Of a DNA stretch of 21,127 nucleotides, positions 1 through 6,749 are shown piece after piece. The DNA comes from JBCCFW01 sp039029535 (GTDB lineage: Bacteria > Acidobacteriota > JBCCFW01): NCBI GenBank assembly GCA_039029535.1, contig JBCCFW010000139.1, positions 1 to 21,127 on the forward strand. The letters run 5' to 3'. The notes beneath the pieces are model-generated. The model had not been told where the DNA came from, did no database searches, and worked only from the letters and a program-made list of their open reading frames with translations. Positions within the stretch are counted from its first letter, which is position 1. Every line of letters begins with the position of its first letter. Made by a program: the position numbers and the translations under genes.

Positions 1-366
1 CCCGGTCGAGGGGTGCCAGCGTGCCATCGGGACGCGGTACGTATCGGGGCGGGATCGCTGCCGCCGCGGTGCCGGTCGACCCTCCGTCGCTCCGATGCCG
101 ATCGTGTAGAGCAGGCTGGCCACCATGGTGATTCCCAGGCCGAGCAAGAAGGCGCGACCGAACTTGATGACGCCGCCCAGGTCGCGTTCACGATGCTGCT
201 TGACGGCCACGAAGATCACGCTGAAACCGAGCAACATGACGAGGAAGCCCAGCCACTGGGGACCCCCGACCGTGCCCTCCGGCCCGACGATCACGAAGCC
301 GAGGCACATCGTGCCGAAGATGATGGCGCCGGCGATGGCTCCGAAAATCAGGATGCTTCTCTTCAT
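1..366 (-). CDS. DUF4199 family membrane protein, 3' end cut by window edge
   Basis: The frame reads from ATG at 366 leftwards and is still open at position 1 (122 codons). The start MKRSILIFGAIAGAIIFGTM is a hydrophobic segment. A second hydrophobic segment (WLGFLVMLLGFSVIFVAV) leads into KQHRERDLGGVIKFGRAFLLGLGITMVASLLY, which has the DUF4199 pattern of a charged loop with LGG-x-I-x-FG-x-AF before a third helix. Function of DUF4199 proteins is unknown; they sit in the inner membrane. It lies downstream of the LuxR-type gene on the same strand, and a dyad at 437-452 lies in the gap, so control by that regulator is likely. Oddity: after about residue 86 the frame becomes Arg/Pro-rich (GATEGRPAPRRQRSRPD) and no longer looks like the family, so a frameshift, assembly error or divergent tail near 60-110 is possible. 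Family call fairly secure, C-terminus not. Confidence 0.7.
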   Translation of the reverse strand, partial: MKRSILIFGAIAGAIIFGTMCLGFVIVGPEGTVGGPQWLGFLVMLLGFSVIFVAVKQHRERDLGGVIKFGRAFLLGLGITMVASLLYTIGIGATEGRPAPRRQRSRPDTYRVPMARWHPSTG

Positions 367-381
367 GGTCCGTCCCTTTCC

Positions 382-419
382 CCTCGGTGTCGTCGAGAGA
401 TGCCGGCACGCTACCGAGG
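382..419. repeat. Inverted repeat in the 5' leader of the DUF4199 gene
   Basis: CCTCGGT at 382-388 and ACCGAGG at 413-419 are perfect 7-bp complements separated by 24 bases. They sit 16-53 bases upstream of the ATG at 366 on the minus strand, so the stem could form in the mRNA leader just before the ribosome binding region. No function can be assigned. Confidence 0.35.
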
Positions 420-436
420 TGGCACGGCCGAGCACA

Positions 437-470
437 TCACCCGAACGGGTGAAACTGCCGAAATCACCCG
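437..470. promoter_or_regulatory. Candidate operator: TCACCCG dyad plus a third half-site
   Basis: TCACCCGAACGGGTGA (437-452) is a perfect 7-2-7 inverted repeat. A third copy of the half-site, TCACCCG, follows at 464-470. The element lies between the stop of the LuxR-type gene and the start of the DUF4199 gene, about 71-86 bases upstream of the DUF4199 ATG. LuxR-type HTH dimers generally bind inverted repeats, so this is a reasonable target for the adjacent regulator. There is no U-tract, so a terminator is less likely. Confidence 0.4.
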
Positions 471-490
471 TCTGGGGAGTCGAAACGCTC

Positions 491-919
491 TCAGGGAATG
501 AGCCGGAGCGACCGGGCCTTGCTGACGGCCTGGGTCCGCCGCGAGACCTCCAGCTTCTCGTAGAGGCGGGAGAGGTGCGTCTTGACCGTGTTCGGCGAGA
601 CGTGGAGCTGCTTCGCGATCTCGCCGTTCGAGTGGCCATCAGCCAGGAGCTCGAGCACCTCGTGCTCCCGCTCGCTGATGCCCAGGTAGCTCAGCGCCTC
701 GGCGTTCTTCTCGAACGCGGCCGGGGCCGGGCGGCGGGTGAGCCGATGCCCCATCCAGATTCCGAGCGCGGTGAACCCAGCCGCGATGACCAGGATGTAG
801 AGCTCCGTGGACAACAGCCGGAAGTGATGACGCACGTCGAGCCACTGCAGCAGGCCGGCGGCGAGCGCGATGGCCACGCCGTAGAGGACGATGCTGCGCT
901 TCAGGGAGGCGTCGACCAC
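491..919 (-). CDS. Membrane-anchored LuxR-type HTH regulator
   Basis: A 142-residue protein. GTG at 919 is chosen because it is the only plausible start before the hydrophobic region and lies 20 bases after the preceding stop; the ribosome binding site (GAGAG) is weak. Residues about 9-28 (IVLYGVAIALAAGLLQWLDV) and 36-55 (LYILVIAAGFTALGIWMG) are predicted membrane helices. Residues about 75-142 form a classic GerE/LuxR HTH: LSEREHEVL-like ISEREHEVLELLADGHSN, then IAKQLHVSPNTVKTHLSRLY and KLEVSRRTQAVSKA. There is no receiver or autoinducer domain, so the signal input is unknown and probably comes through the membrane helices. It sits between a DUF1697 gene and a DUF4199 gene; small membrane LuxR-type proteins next to DUF4199 proteins are, as far as I recall, a recurring arrangement. 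Confidence 0.85.
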   Translation of the reverse strand: MVDASLKRSIVLYGVAIALAAGLLQWLDVRHHFRLLSTELYILVIAAGFTALGIWMGHRLTRRPAPAAFEKNAEALSYLGISEREHEVLELLADGHSNGEIAKQLHVSPNTVKTHLSRLYEKLEVSRRTQAVSKARSLRLIP

Positions 920-939
920 GTCGTCTCTCGTGCTCGCGG

Positions 940-1455
940 CTACGCGAGCTTCTCGAGCAGGGAGGCGAGCTTGTTGACGGTGTTGAGGTTCCTCCCCGTG
1001 CCGACATCCTGAAATGGGACGCGGAGCTTGCTGCGTCCCATGCCGTCGGGGAAGTGAACGTAGAGCTCCCGCCCCACCGCGACCATCTCCTCGCGACCGG
1101 GGATCGTCGTCTCCGCGATCGTCGCCTGCTCGGGAGGATCGTCGAGGAAGACCACGAGGACCTGGTTGGGCTTGGCCCCGGGGAACGGCGCGGCCTCCTG
1201 CACCCCCGCCCACTCCTCGGCGTCGCGTACCAGCACCTGATGCGAGCGGCCCATCTCGCCCCGGATCGCCTTCTCCAGCCGCTTCTTGACGGTGGTGGCC
1301 GAGGCCCGGCTCCGGAAGACGACGTTGCCCGACTGGATGTAGGTCGTGACGTCCTGGAAGCCGCAGCTCTCACACAGCTCGCGGAGCACGGTCATCGGGA
1401 ACTTGCCCGTGCCCCCGACGTTGATGGCGCGGAGGAGGGCCACGTACCTCTTCAT
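940..1455 (-). CDS. DUF1697 family protein
   Basis: A 171-residue soluble protein starting at ATG 1455. The N-terminus MKRYVALLRAINVGGTGKFP followed by LRELCESCGFQDVTTYIQSGNVVF is the hallmark of DUF1697: 'RGINVGG', then the glycine and 'YIQSGNVVF' strand. The C-terminal part contains the family's YVHFPDGMGRSKL and the final TGRNLNTVNKLASL. Length is typical. Biochemical function is unknown. Its stop is 20 bases before the GTG of the LuxR-type gene, so the two are probably co-transcribed. No clear Shine-Dalgarno sequence precedes the ATG. A hairpin at 1478-1497 separates it from the upstream peptidase gene. Confidence 0.9.
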   Translation of the reverse strand: MKRYVALLRAINVGGTGKFPMTVLRELCESCGFQDVTTYIQSGNVVFRSRASATTVKKRLEKAIRGEMGRSHQVLVRDAEEWAGVQEAAPFPGAKPNQVLVVFLDDPPEQATIAETTIPGREEMVAVGRELYVHFPDGMGRSKLRVPFQDVGTGRNLNTVNKLASLLEKLA

Positions 1456-1477
1456 GGGCCGATGGTAGCCCGGAATG

Positions 1478-1497
1478 CTCAGCAGTCTGCTGCTGAG
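1478..1497 (-). terminator. Hairpin between peptidase gene and DUF1697 gene
   Basis: CTCAGCAGTCTGCTGCTGAG is a perfect 8-bp stem with a 4-base loop, located 11 bases past the stop of the 901-residue protein and 22 bases before the DUF1697 start. There is no T-tract on the minus strand after it, so it is at best a weak or Rho-assisted terminator or an mRNA processing stem. Confidence 0.35.
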
Positions 1498-1507
1498 TGA
1501 CCGTGAC

Positions 1508-4213
1508 TCAGGGACCCACGCAATCGGGCAGGTTGCGAGCCGCCACCTTGAAGAGGTTCAGCACGCCCCTGGGCGGCGACAGCTCGAGACCCTCGACGCC
1601 CGTCACCGGACCGGAGACGACCTCCACGGAGCCGAAGGGGATCGACTCGACGATGAGGTACTCGTCCGGCGCCTGCGGTAGATCCGACCACGTGAAGTGG
1701 AGGTCGCCGGCCTCGGTCCAGGAGACCCGCAGGTCCTGCACTTCCTCCGGGGCTCGACAGGCGACGACGACGTCCACCGTCGGCGGCGTCGCGTCGGTGA
1801 GCCCGGCCTCGTCCTCGGCGTCGAGCTGGATCGTGTAGACCCCCGCCCGTGGGAAGACGATGTCGTGCGTGCCCGCGCCGATGGTGTCGGGCTCGATCCC
1901 GGCGAAGGACCAGGTCAACGTGACGGACTCCTCGTCGGGATCCTCGAAGTCTCCGAGGAAGCTCACCGTGTCACCCGCGCTCACGAACACGGTCGTGGGT
2001 GGATCGACGATGCGTGCCTCCGGCGGGCGCAAGCCGACGCGGTCGCAGGTCATCGTCGCTCGGCCCATGGTGGAGACTCCGAACTTGTCGGCCCAGAGTG
2101 CACAGGTGTCCGCGACCTCCTGGACGTCTTCGTCCCGCAGCTCTCCTGGACGCGTGACCAGGACCATCGGCACGAGGAAGTCCTTGCGGCTGTCGGCCGC
2201 GGTCGGGAAGCGCGGCCCCTCGTGCGCGATGAGCTGGTCGATCGACACGTTCACGCGCTCACCGGTCACGGTGATGTTCTGCGGCGCCCAGTAGGCCTGG
2301 GGCACTTCTGGATCGGGATCGCGGATGTAGTACCAGTCGGGCACCTCGGAGGCGTCCGCCAGCCCCATCAAGTAGAGCTCGTGCCAGTGGAAACCCCGCA
2401 CGGTCCACTCGTCCGGCGTGGTGAAGGTCCCATCACCGTTGTCGGCCCAGGTCGCACCGCCCATGCACGACGAGTCGTTGACCGACTCCACCGGTGCCGC
2501 CGCGGGGAGGGCGCACCAGGCAGCCGGATGGCCTCCGAGCGGGTTGAGGATGTCCGACGGCGTTCCTTCCTCGATGATGTTGATGAAGTAGAGCCAGTGA
2601 TGACCGAACTCGTGGTTGAGAACGGTCACCTTGCCGTCGTCGTTGGCGTTCCAGCCGTAGCGGACCTGGTTCATGTGCAGCAGGGCCGGAGCCGCCGGCT
2701 CCGACGCGCGGGACCGATTGCCAATGCCATCGGCACCCGGATTGCCGACGGTGCTGTAGGCGCCCGCATAGAACTGAATGTCGGTCGGGAAGGTCTGGTA
2801 GATGGCCAGGCCGTCGATGCGCGGGCTGCCGAAGCGGTCGTTGAAGGCCCGGTAGACCTCGCTGACGATGAGGTCGGGGAGCGTGAACGACTCGAACAGC
2901 GGCCCGTGCGAGTGCAAGCGACCGATGCTCGAGAAGTCCGTCACGAGGGGCGCGACCGGCACGTCGGTCCAGCTCGCCTCGAGCACGACCGGGTCCAGCC
3001 ACTCCCAGTCACGACCAGTCCAGGCGAGGAACTCGATGTCGTCGTCGAGCAGCGGCAACTCGGACTTCAGGAAGTGGTAGCGGACGATGTTGCCGTCCAC
3101 CTCGATCGGACCGTCCCGCCAGTTCCATGCGCCCTCGGCCCACTCGGCGTTCACCGTGCGGAAGGCGTCCTCACCCGGCTCGTCGCGGAGTTGCACGGAG
3201 TACTGGAGCGGGAGCTCGGTGTCCGTCGGCGGCAGCCCCGCGAGCACGAGCTCGAGCACGAGCAGCTCGGTCCCCGCGACCTGGAACGCTCGGAGCTCGA
3301 CCATGTCGACGGCAGCACCGTCGGGCCCCGGCACGCCGATCTCTCCCACGGCATCCGCCGTCGACCCCACCGCCGTCACGTCGGACCACCACTCGTCGTT
3401 GCCGGTCACCACCACCGGCGACCCGTGTCGGAGGCCACCGATGGCGCGGTAGTTCATGAGGATGCTGCCCTCGTGGAAGAGCACGACCTGGAGATCCATG
3501 GCGTCGCGTCGCCAGGTGAAGACGGCGCGATCGACGTCTTCACGGAAGAAGGCGTTGCGACCGTCGAAGCGCGCCGCCTGCTGCACGGCGGCGATGCGCG
3601 GGCTGCGATCGAAGAGCACGTCACCCGAGAGGAGCTGGTCCCCCTCGGGCGCCTCGGGCATCTCGAAGGCCAGCTCCATCGAGGGCGTCACGAAGACCGA
3701 CGTGCGATCGACGCCGCCGAAGGGGAAAGCGAAGGTCGTGAGGTCGACCGGAGACGCGATCCACTCGTCCTGGCCGGCGAACAGCTCGGCGCCGATGTCG
3801 TCCTCATAGGCGAGCGGCACCCGGCGCACGTCGAACCCATCGGCACCGGGGCTGAAGAGCAGTGCCTGGCCTTCGAGGTCGACCGGTCGATCATTGCGGG
3901 TGAGCGTGCCGTCGTCTTCCATGACGACGACACCGTCGACGAGGGAGACGTTCACGACCTTGGGCCGGGCGAAGTGATCGACCGGCGTGACGGCGCGGGC
4001 TGCGAGCCAGTCGACGAAGCCGTGATCCGTCGGGCACCAGGGTCCGTGGGGGTGCCGCGAAGGGTCTCGGGCGAAGTCACCCCGGAAGAACTCCTCGTTC
4101 CTCGCCCGGCTCTTCACGTGGGCCACGGCAGCCGCCCGATTCGGCGGCTCGGGCACGACGGCCTCGGAGACGGGGATCGACACGCCGAGAGTCAGCAGCA
4201 GGGGGATCAGCAC
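1508..4213 (-). CDS. Exported HEFGH zinc-peptidase-like protein with PKD and Fn3-like modules
   Basis: A 901-residue protein. GTG at 4213 is supported by AGGAGAG seven bases upstream and by an immediate signal peptide (MLIPLLLTLGVSIPVSEA). The first 500 residues are an unassigned beta-rich region. H534-E535-F-G-H538 is a zincin HExxH motif followed by HWLYFI; about 75 residues later comes HWHELYLMGL with VPDW after it. In my memory HE-x-GH plus LYLMGL marks an uncharacterised family of large secreted putative zinc proteases; E612 within that block could be a third zinc ligand. Residues about 728-815 look like a PKD domain (VSAGDTVSFLGDFEDPDEE, then FPRAGVYTIQLDAEDEAG). The last 85 residues form an Fn3-like module bounded by cysteines, resembling the tail of the MauG-type protein at 18042. 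Peptidase activity is inferred only from motifs. Confidence 0.75.
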   Translation of the reverse strand: MLIPLLLTLGVSIPVSEAVVPEPPNRAAAVAHVKSRARNEEFFRGDFARDPSRHPHGPWCPTDHGFVDWLAARAVTPVDHFARPKVVNVSLVDGVVVMEDDGTLTRNDRPVDLEGQALLFSPGADGFDVRRVPLAYEDDIGAELFAGQDEWIASPVDLTTFAFPFGGVDRTSVFVTPSMELAFEMPEAPEGDQLLSGDVLFDRSPRIAAVQQAARFDGRNAFFREDVDRAVFTWRRDAMDLQVVLFHEGSILMNYRAIGGLRHGSPVVVTGNDEWWSDVTAVGSTADAVGEIGVPGPDGAAVDMVELRAFQVAGTELLVLELVLAGLPPTDTELPLQYSVQLRDEPGEDAFRTVNAEWAEGAWNWRDGPIEVDGNIVRYHFLKSELPLLDDDIEFLAWTGRDWEWLDPVVLEASWTDVPVAPLVTDFSSIGRLHSHGPLFESFTLPDLIVSEVYRAFNDRFGSPRIDGLAIYQTFPTDIQFYAGAYSTVGNPGADGIGNRSRASEPAAPALLHMNQVRYGWNANDDGKVTVLNHEFGHHWLYFINIIEEGTPSDILNPLGGHPAAWCALPAAAPVESVNDSSCMGGATWADNGDGTFTTPDEWTVRGFHWHELYLMGLADASEVPDWYYIRDPDPEVPQAYWAPQNITVTGERVNVSIDQLIAHEGPRFPTAADSRKDFLVPMVLVTRPGELRDEDVQEVADTCALWADKFGVSTMGRATMTCDRVGLRPPEARIVDPPTTVFVSAGDTVSFLGDFEDPDEESVTLTWSFAGIEPDTIGAGTHDIVFPRAGVYTIQLDAEDEAGLTDATPPTVDVVVACRAPEEVQDLRVSWTEAGDLHFTWSDLPQAPDEYLIVESIPFGSVEVVSGPVTGVEGLELSPPRGVLNLFKVAARNLPDCVGP

Positions 4214-4340
4214 GGGGCGCTCTCCTGGGGGTTCCTCAAGATCGTCTCTCGAACCTTGCGGGACAAGCCCACCGGCTCACTCAGCCCCTCACGGCCGCCC
4301 CCAAACGCCCCGCCCTGATCACGGAGCAGCCGCAGCGGCG

Positions 4341-4401
4341 ACGTGCACTTGACCCGAGCACGTCCTCACTGTATTCATACTTCACCAGTTGTTGAAATGA
4401 A
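4341..4401 (+). promoter_or_regulatory. Promoter and two dyads upstream of the His-rich gene
   Basis: A sigma-70-like -35 box TTGACC (4349-4354) is followed after 17 bases by TATTCA (4372-4377). The -35 box is bracketed by ACGTGC (4341-4346) and GCACGT (4358-4363), a perfect 6-bp inverted repeat. Over and downstream of the -10 there is an AT-rich imperfect dyad: TTCAT (4374-4378) and TTCA (4381-4384) facing TGAA (4393-4396) and ATGAA (4397-4401). This is the most AT-rich stretch nearby and is where an ArsR/SmtB-type repressor would be expected to bind. Position and base content are seen; binding is inferred. Confidence 0.5.
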
Positions 4402-4419
4402 GCAATGAGAGGTTCCCCG

Positions 4420-4764
4420 ATGAGCTGCAAGCAGCACGAAGACCATCCCCACTCCCACGGCCCGGGCTGCGGCCACACCGCCGTCAACCACGCCGGCCAC
4501 ACCGATTACCTCCACGACGGCCACCTCCACCACCCGCACGACGATCACGTCGACGAGCACGCGGTCGACGTGGACGGCACGAACCCCTCGGCCTGCACGC
4601 CCGACCACTCCTGCGGCGAGCACGACAGCGACCATCAGCACGGCGAAGGCTGTGGCCACGAGGCGGTCCCCCATGGCGATCACGTCGACTACCTCGTGAA
4701 CGGTCACCTGCATCACCCACACGACGGACACTGCGACGACCACGGACCGCTGGCGTCCTCCTGA
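4420..4764 (+). CDS. His-rich metal-binding repeat protein
   Basis: A 114-residue soluble protein with 27 His, 6 Cys and many Asp. It consists of two copies of a unit about 35 residues long offset by 61: residues 11-47 (HSHGPGCGH, then HTDYLHDGHLHHPHDDH) and 72-108 (HQHGEGCGH, then HVDYLVNGHLHHPHDGH), joined by a linker with two more cysteines. ATG at 4420 is preferred over ATG at 4405 because AGAGG lies eight bases before it. There is no signal peptide, so it is probably cytoplasmic. The composition indicates binding of several Zn, Ni or similar ions. The next gene, 57 bases downstream, is an ArsR/SmtB repressor with zinc-type ligands, which suggests a metal buffer or metallochaperone under metal-responsive control. 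Similar proteins are annotated only as hypothetical as far as I know. Confidence 0.8.
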   Translation: MSCKQHEDHPHSHGPGCGHTAVNHAGHTDYLHDGHLHHPHDDHVDEHAVDVDGTNPSACTPDHSCGEHDSDHQHGEGCGHEAVPHGDHVDYLVNGHLHHPHDGHCDDHGPLASS

Positions 4765-4821
4765 CCCGCCGCCCACATCGCCCGTGACGGGGTCGGGTCG
4801 GTCAGGGCAAGATCGCTCGCC

Positions 4822-5169
4822 GTGACTGACAACACCGACCACGTCACCTGCGACGACCACTCGGGAGCTCCGGGCCCCTCCAAGTTCTCGGACGCCCACT
4901 TCGAGCGCGCGGCAGCGTTGTTCCGCGCTGCCGGCGACCCCTCGCGCCTCCGCCTGCTCGAGATCCTGTCGCGGGGCGAGGCCTGCGTCTCGGAGCTCGC
5001 CAGCGCCGGCAACGACAACATGTCGACCGTGTCGCAGCGTCTCCGCCTGCTGCGGTCCGAGGGGCTCATCGCGCGTCGCCGCGACGGCCGCCACGTGCAC
5101 TACTCGCTCGCCGACGAGCACGTCGCCGAGCTCGTCCTCAACGCCCTGGAGCACGCCGCCGAGGACTGA
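4822..5169 (+). CDS. ArsR/SmtB-family zinc-type metalloregulator
   Basis: A 115-residue winged-helix repressor starting at GTG 4822. The HTH is MSTVSQRLRLLRSEGLIARRR and the wing is DGRHVHYSL. The C-terminal helix carries D98, H100, H111 and E114 (ADEHVAELVLNALEHAAE), which matches the spacing of the SmtB/CzrA alpha-5 zinc site exactly (D, +2 H, +13 H, +16 E). C55 and E58 in ACVSEL plus the Cys/His-containing N-terminal tail (DHVTCDDH) could also supply an alpha-3N site. The family represses its target until Zn, Co or Cd binds. It is in the same operon as the His-rich protein and probably controls the promoter at 4349-4377. Its 3' end overlaps the convergent LRR gene by 32 bp, so the zinc-site codons are also antisense coding. 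Confidence 0.88.
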   Translation: MTDNTDHVTCDDHSGAPGPSKFSDAHFERAAALFRAAGDPSRLRLLEILSRGEACVSELASAGNDNMSTVSQRLRLLRSEGLIARRRDGRHVHYSLADEHVAELVLNALEHAAED

Positions 5170-6142
5170 CTCCGGACGCCGACGAGCCGGGCGACTGGAA
5201 CGACTCACCTTCCCCAGTGCCGGTCCGGTCGACGCGGAGCAGGCCGGGCGTGGCTTCGAGTTGCTCCTGTCCCTTCGCGACGCGAGCTCCGTCGTAGGAC
5301 AAGAGCTTCAGCGGCGCGCCGACGACGGGCGTGAGGTCCACGACCTCGGTCTCGCCCACGTAGAGGTCTTCGAGCGGCATGCCCGACAGCGGCGTGAGAT
5401 CGCGCACCGGGTTGCCCTGGACACGCAGCTTCGTCAGGGGAAGCCCCCGCAAGGGCGCCAGGTCGGTCACGCGGTTCCAGCGGACCTGGAGCGTGGTGAG
5501 CTGCGAGCCGGTGAGCGGCGCCAAGCTCGTGACGCGGTTGCGGTCGAGAGACAGCGTGCGAAGCGGTGCTCCCTTCAAGGAGCTGAGGTCGGCGATCCGG
5601 TTCTCGTCGGCCCGGAGCGTCTCGAGCGGCAGGCCACGAAGCGGCGCGAGATCCGCGACGGCGTTCTGATCCACGTAGAGCGTCGTCAGCGTCTTCGAGC
5701 CGGCGAGCGGCCCGAGGTCCGTGAGGGCGTTCTTGCTGAGGATCAGCCGCTCGAGGGGCAGCCCCCGCAGCGGGCTCAGGTCAGAGATGCGGTTGGCCTG
5801 CGCCATGAGAAGCGTGAGCGGCATGCCGCGCAGCGGCGCGAGGCTCTCGATCTCGTTGCCCCAGCAGCTCAGACGACGCAACGGCAGCCCGGCCAGCGGT
5901 CCGAGGTCGACGAGCCCGGATCGCTTCAAGGTCGCCTCGACGACCTGGCCCTTCTCCACGACGAAGCTCCCGCCCTGGGTGTAGCTCGGGTTCGCCTGGC
6001 TCAGACGTTCGTGGAGGTCGGCGATGATCGCCTCGTCGGTCTTCGCCGGCTGGGCGCAGGCAGGCAGCGCCAGGGTGAGCAGGAGACCCGCCAGCGCGAC
6101 GGACGGCCTGGGCGACGGGGATTGGGGGCGGTTCGCGGCCAT
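5138..6142 (-). CDS. Leucine-rich-repeat lipoprotein
   Basis: A 334-residue protein. ATG at 6142 is supported by GAGGAG six bases upstream. Residues 15-29 (VALAGLLLTLALPAC) form a lipoprotein-type signal ending at C29; proline at -2 makes the lipobox slightly atypical. Residues about 77-287 are ten consecutive short leucine-rich repeats, nearly all 21 residues long, with the pattern V-x-DL-xPL-x-GLPL-xxL-xxxxNx. Such regular, short repeats resemble the LRR proteins common in Planctomycetota and related phyla. The likely role is a surface or periplasmic protein-binding scaffold; no enzyme domain is visible. The last ~35 residues are low-complexity Gly/Ser/Arg and run antisense over the end of the ArsR gene. 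It is transcribed divergently from the gene at 6245. Confidence 0.85.
   Translation of the reverse strand: MAANRPQSPSPRPSVALAGLLLTLALPACAQPAKTDEAIIADLHERLSQANPSYTQGGSFVVEKGQVVEATLKRSGLVDLGPLAGLPLRRLSCWGNEIESLAPLRGMPLTLLMAQANRISDLSPLRGLPLERLILSKNALTDLGPLAGSKTLTTLYVDQNAVADLAPLRGLPLETLRADENRIADLSSLKGAPLRTLSLDRNRVTSLAPLTGSQLTTLQVRWNRVTDLAPLRGLPLTKLRVQGNPVRDLTPLSGMPLEDLYVGETEVVDLTPVVGAPLKLLSYDGARVAKGQEQLEATPGLLRVDRTGTGEGESFQSPGSSASGVSPRRRAPGR
5282..5914 (-). repeat. Ten tandem ~63-bp LRR-coding repeats
   Basis: The DNA encodes ten leucine-rich repeats in register; nine are 63 bp and one is 66 bp (the copy containing GSKTLTTLYV). The codons for the DL-xPL-xG core are nearly the same from copy to copy, so the array could expand or contract by recombination. 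Confidence 0.75.
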
Positions 6143-6244
6143 CGTGCGCTCCTCGTTCACTCGGCGTGCGTTCTGCAACTGGCGGCCTGATCTGTCGCGC
6201 GGGCATGATGAGCCGACGAGTCGAAACCGATCGGAGCTTCACCG

Positions 6245-6610
6245 ATGCCCTACGAGTTCTACCGCGCGCTGCACTTCCTGGGAATCTTCCTCGTGATGAC
6301 GTCCCTGGGGGGGCTCCTCATTCACGTGGCCAACGGCGGCGACAAGGACTCGCACCGCGCTCGCAAGCTCACGAGCATCGGCCACGGGGTCGGGATGGTG
6401 CTCGTGCTGGTGGCGGGCTTCGGGATGCTCGCCCGGCTCGGCCTGCCGGCGTCGTCACCCTGGGTGCTCGGCAAGGTCGTGGTCTGGGTCGTCTTCGGCG
6501 CCCTGATCGCGATCCCCTTCCGCATGCCGAAGCTCTCCCAGCCCCTCTGGATCCTGCTCCCGGTCCTGGGCTTCGTGGCCGGCTACCTCGCGCTCCACAA
6601 GCCCGGCTAG
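6245..6610 (+). CDS. Small four-helix membrane protein, conserved hypothetical
   Basis: A 121-residue protein starting at ATG 6245 with GGAGC eight bases upstream. It opens with MPYEFYRALHFLGIFLVMTSLGG, then has hydrophobic segments at about residues 8-28, 48-65, 76-92 and 99-115. Charged loops such as GGDKDSHRARKLTS and RMPKLSQP lie between them. Histidines near the membrane (H10, H27, H47) are of the kind that can bind heme, but this is not established. I recall similar conserved hypothetical inner-membrane proteins of about 120 residues in many Proteobacteria and Acidobacteriota, without a known function. It is a monocistronic gene divergent from the LRR lipoprotein; a hairpin follows it at 6617-6643. 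Confidence 0.75.
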   Translation: MPYEFYRALHFLGIFLVMTSLGGLLIHVANGGDKDSHRARKLTSIGHGVGMVLVLVAGFGMLARLGLPASSPWVLGKVVVWVVFGALIAIPFRMPKLSQPLWILLPVLGFVAGYLALHKPG

Positions 6611-6616
6611 CGGCGG

Positions 6617-6643
6617 GCCACCGGATTCGTCCTGTCCGGTAGC
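6617..6643 (+). terminator. Terminator-like hairpin without T-tract
   Basis: ACCGGA (6620-6625) and TCCGGT (6635-6640) pair perfectly around a 9-base loop. GC at 6617-6618 pairs with GC at 6642-6643 across one C-A mismatch. It begins seven bases after the stop at 6610. There is no run of T after it, so termination would be weak. Confidence 0.35.
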
Positions 6644-6749
6644 ATCGTGGCAGCAGTAGAATATCGGCCTCGCGTCGGTCTCAGCCCCCAGTCGCCCGAC
6701 CGCAGCCCTGCCGGTCGGCGCGGACACGACGCACGAGAAGGACCACCCC

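Noticed and set aside
125..1012. A 295-codon plus-strand frame over the LuxR, DUF4199 and DUF1697 region
   Set aside because: It runs antisense across several real genes and shows no family motif.
1697..4318. A very long open frame (873 codons) on the plus strand opposite the peptidase gene
   Set aside because: It is antisense to a protein with a clear signal peptide, HExxH motif and PKD domain. Its translation is low-complexity (rich in Arg, Val, Asp, Gly and His), as expected for an antisense frame of high-GC DNA.
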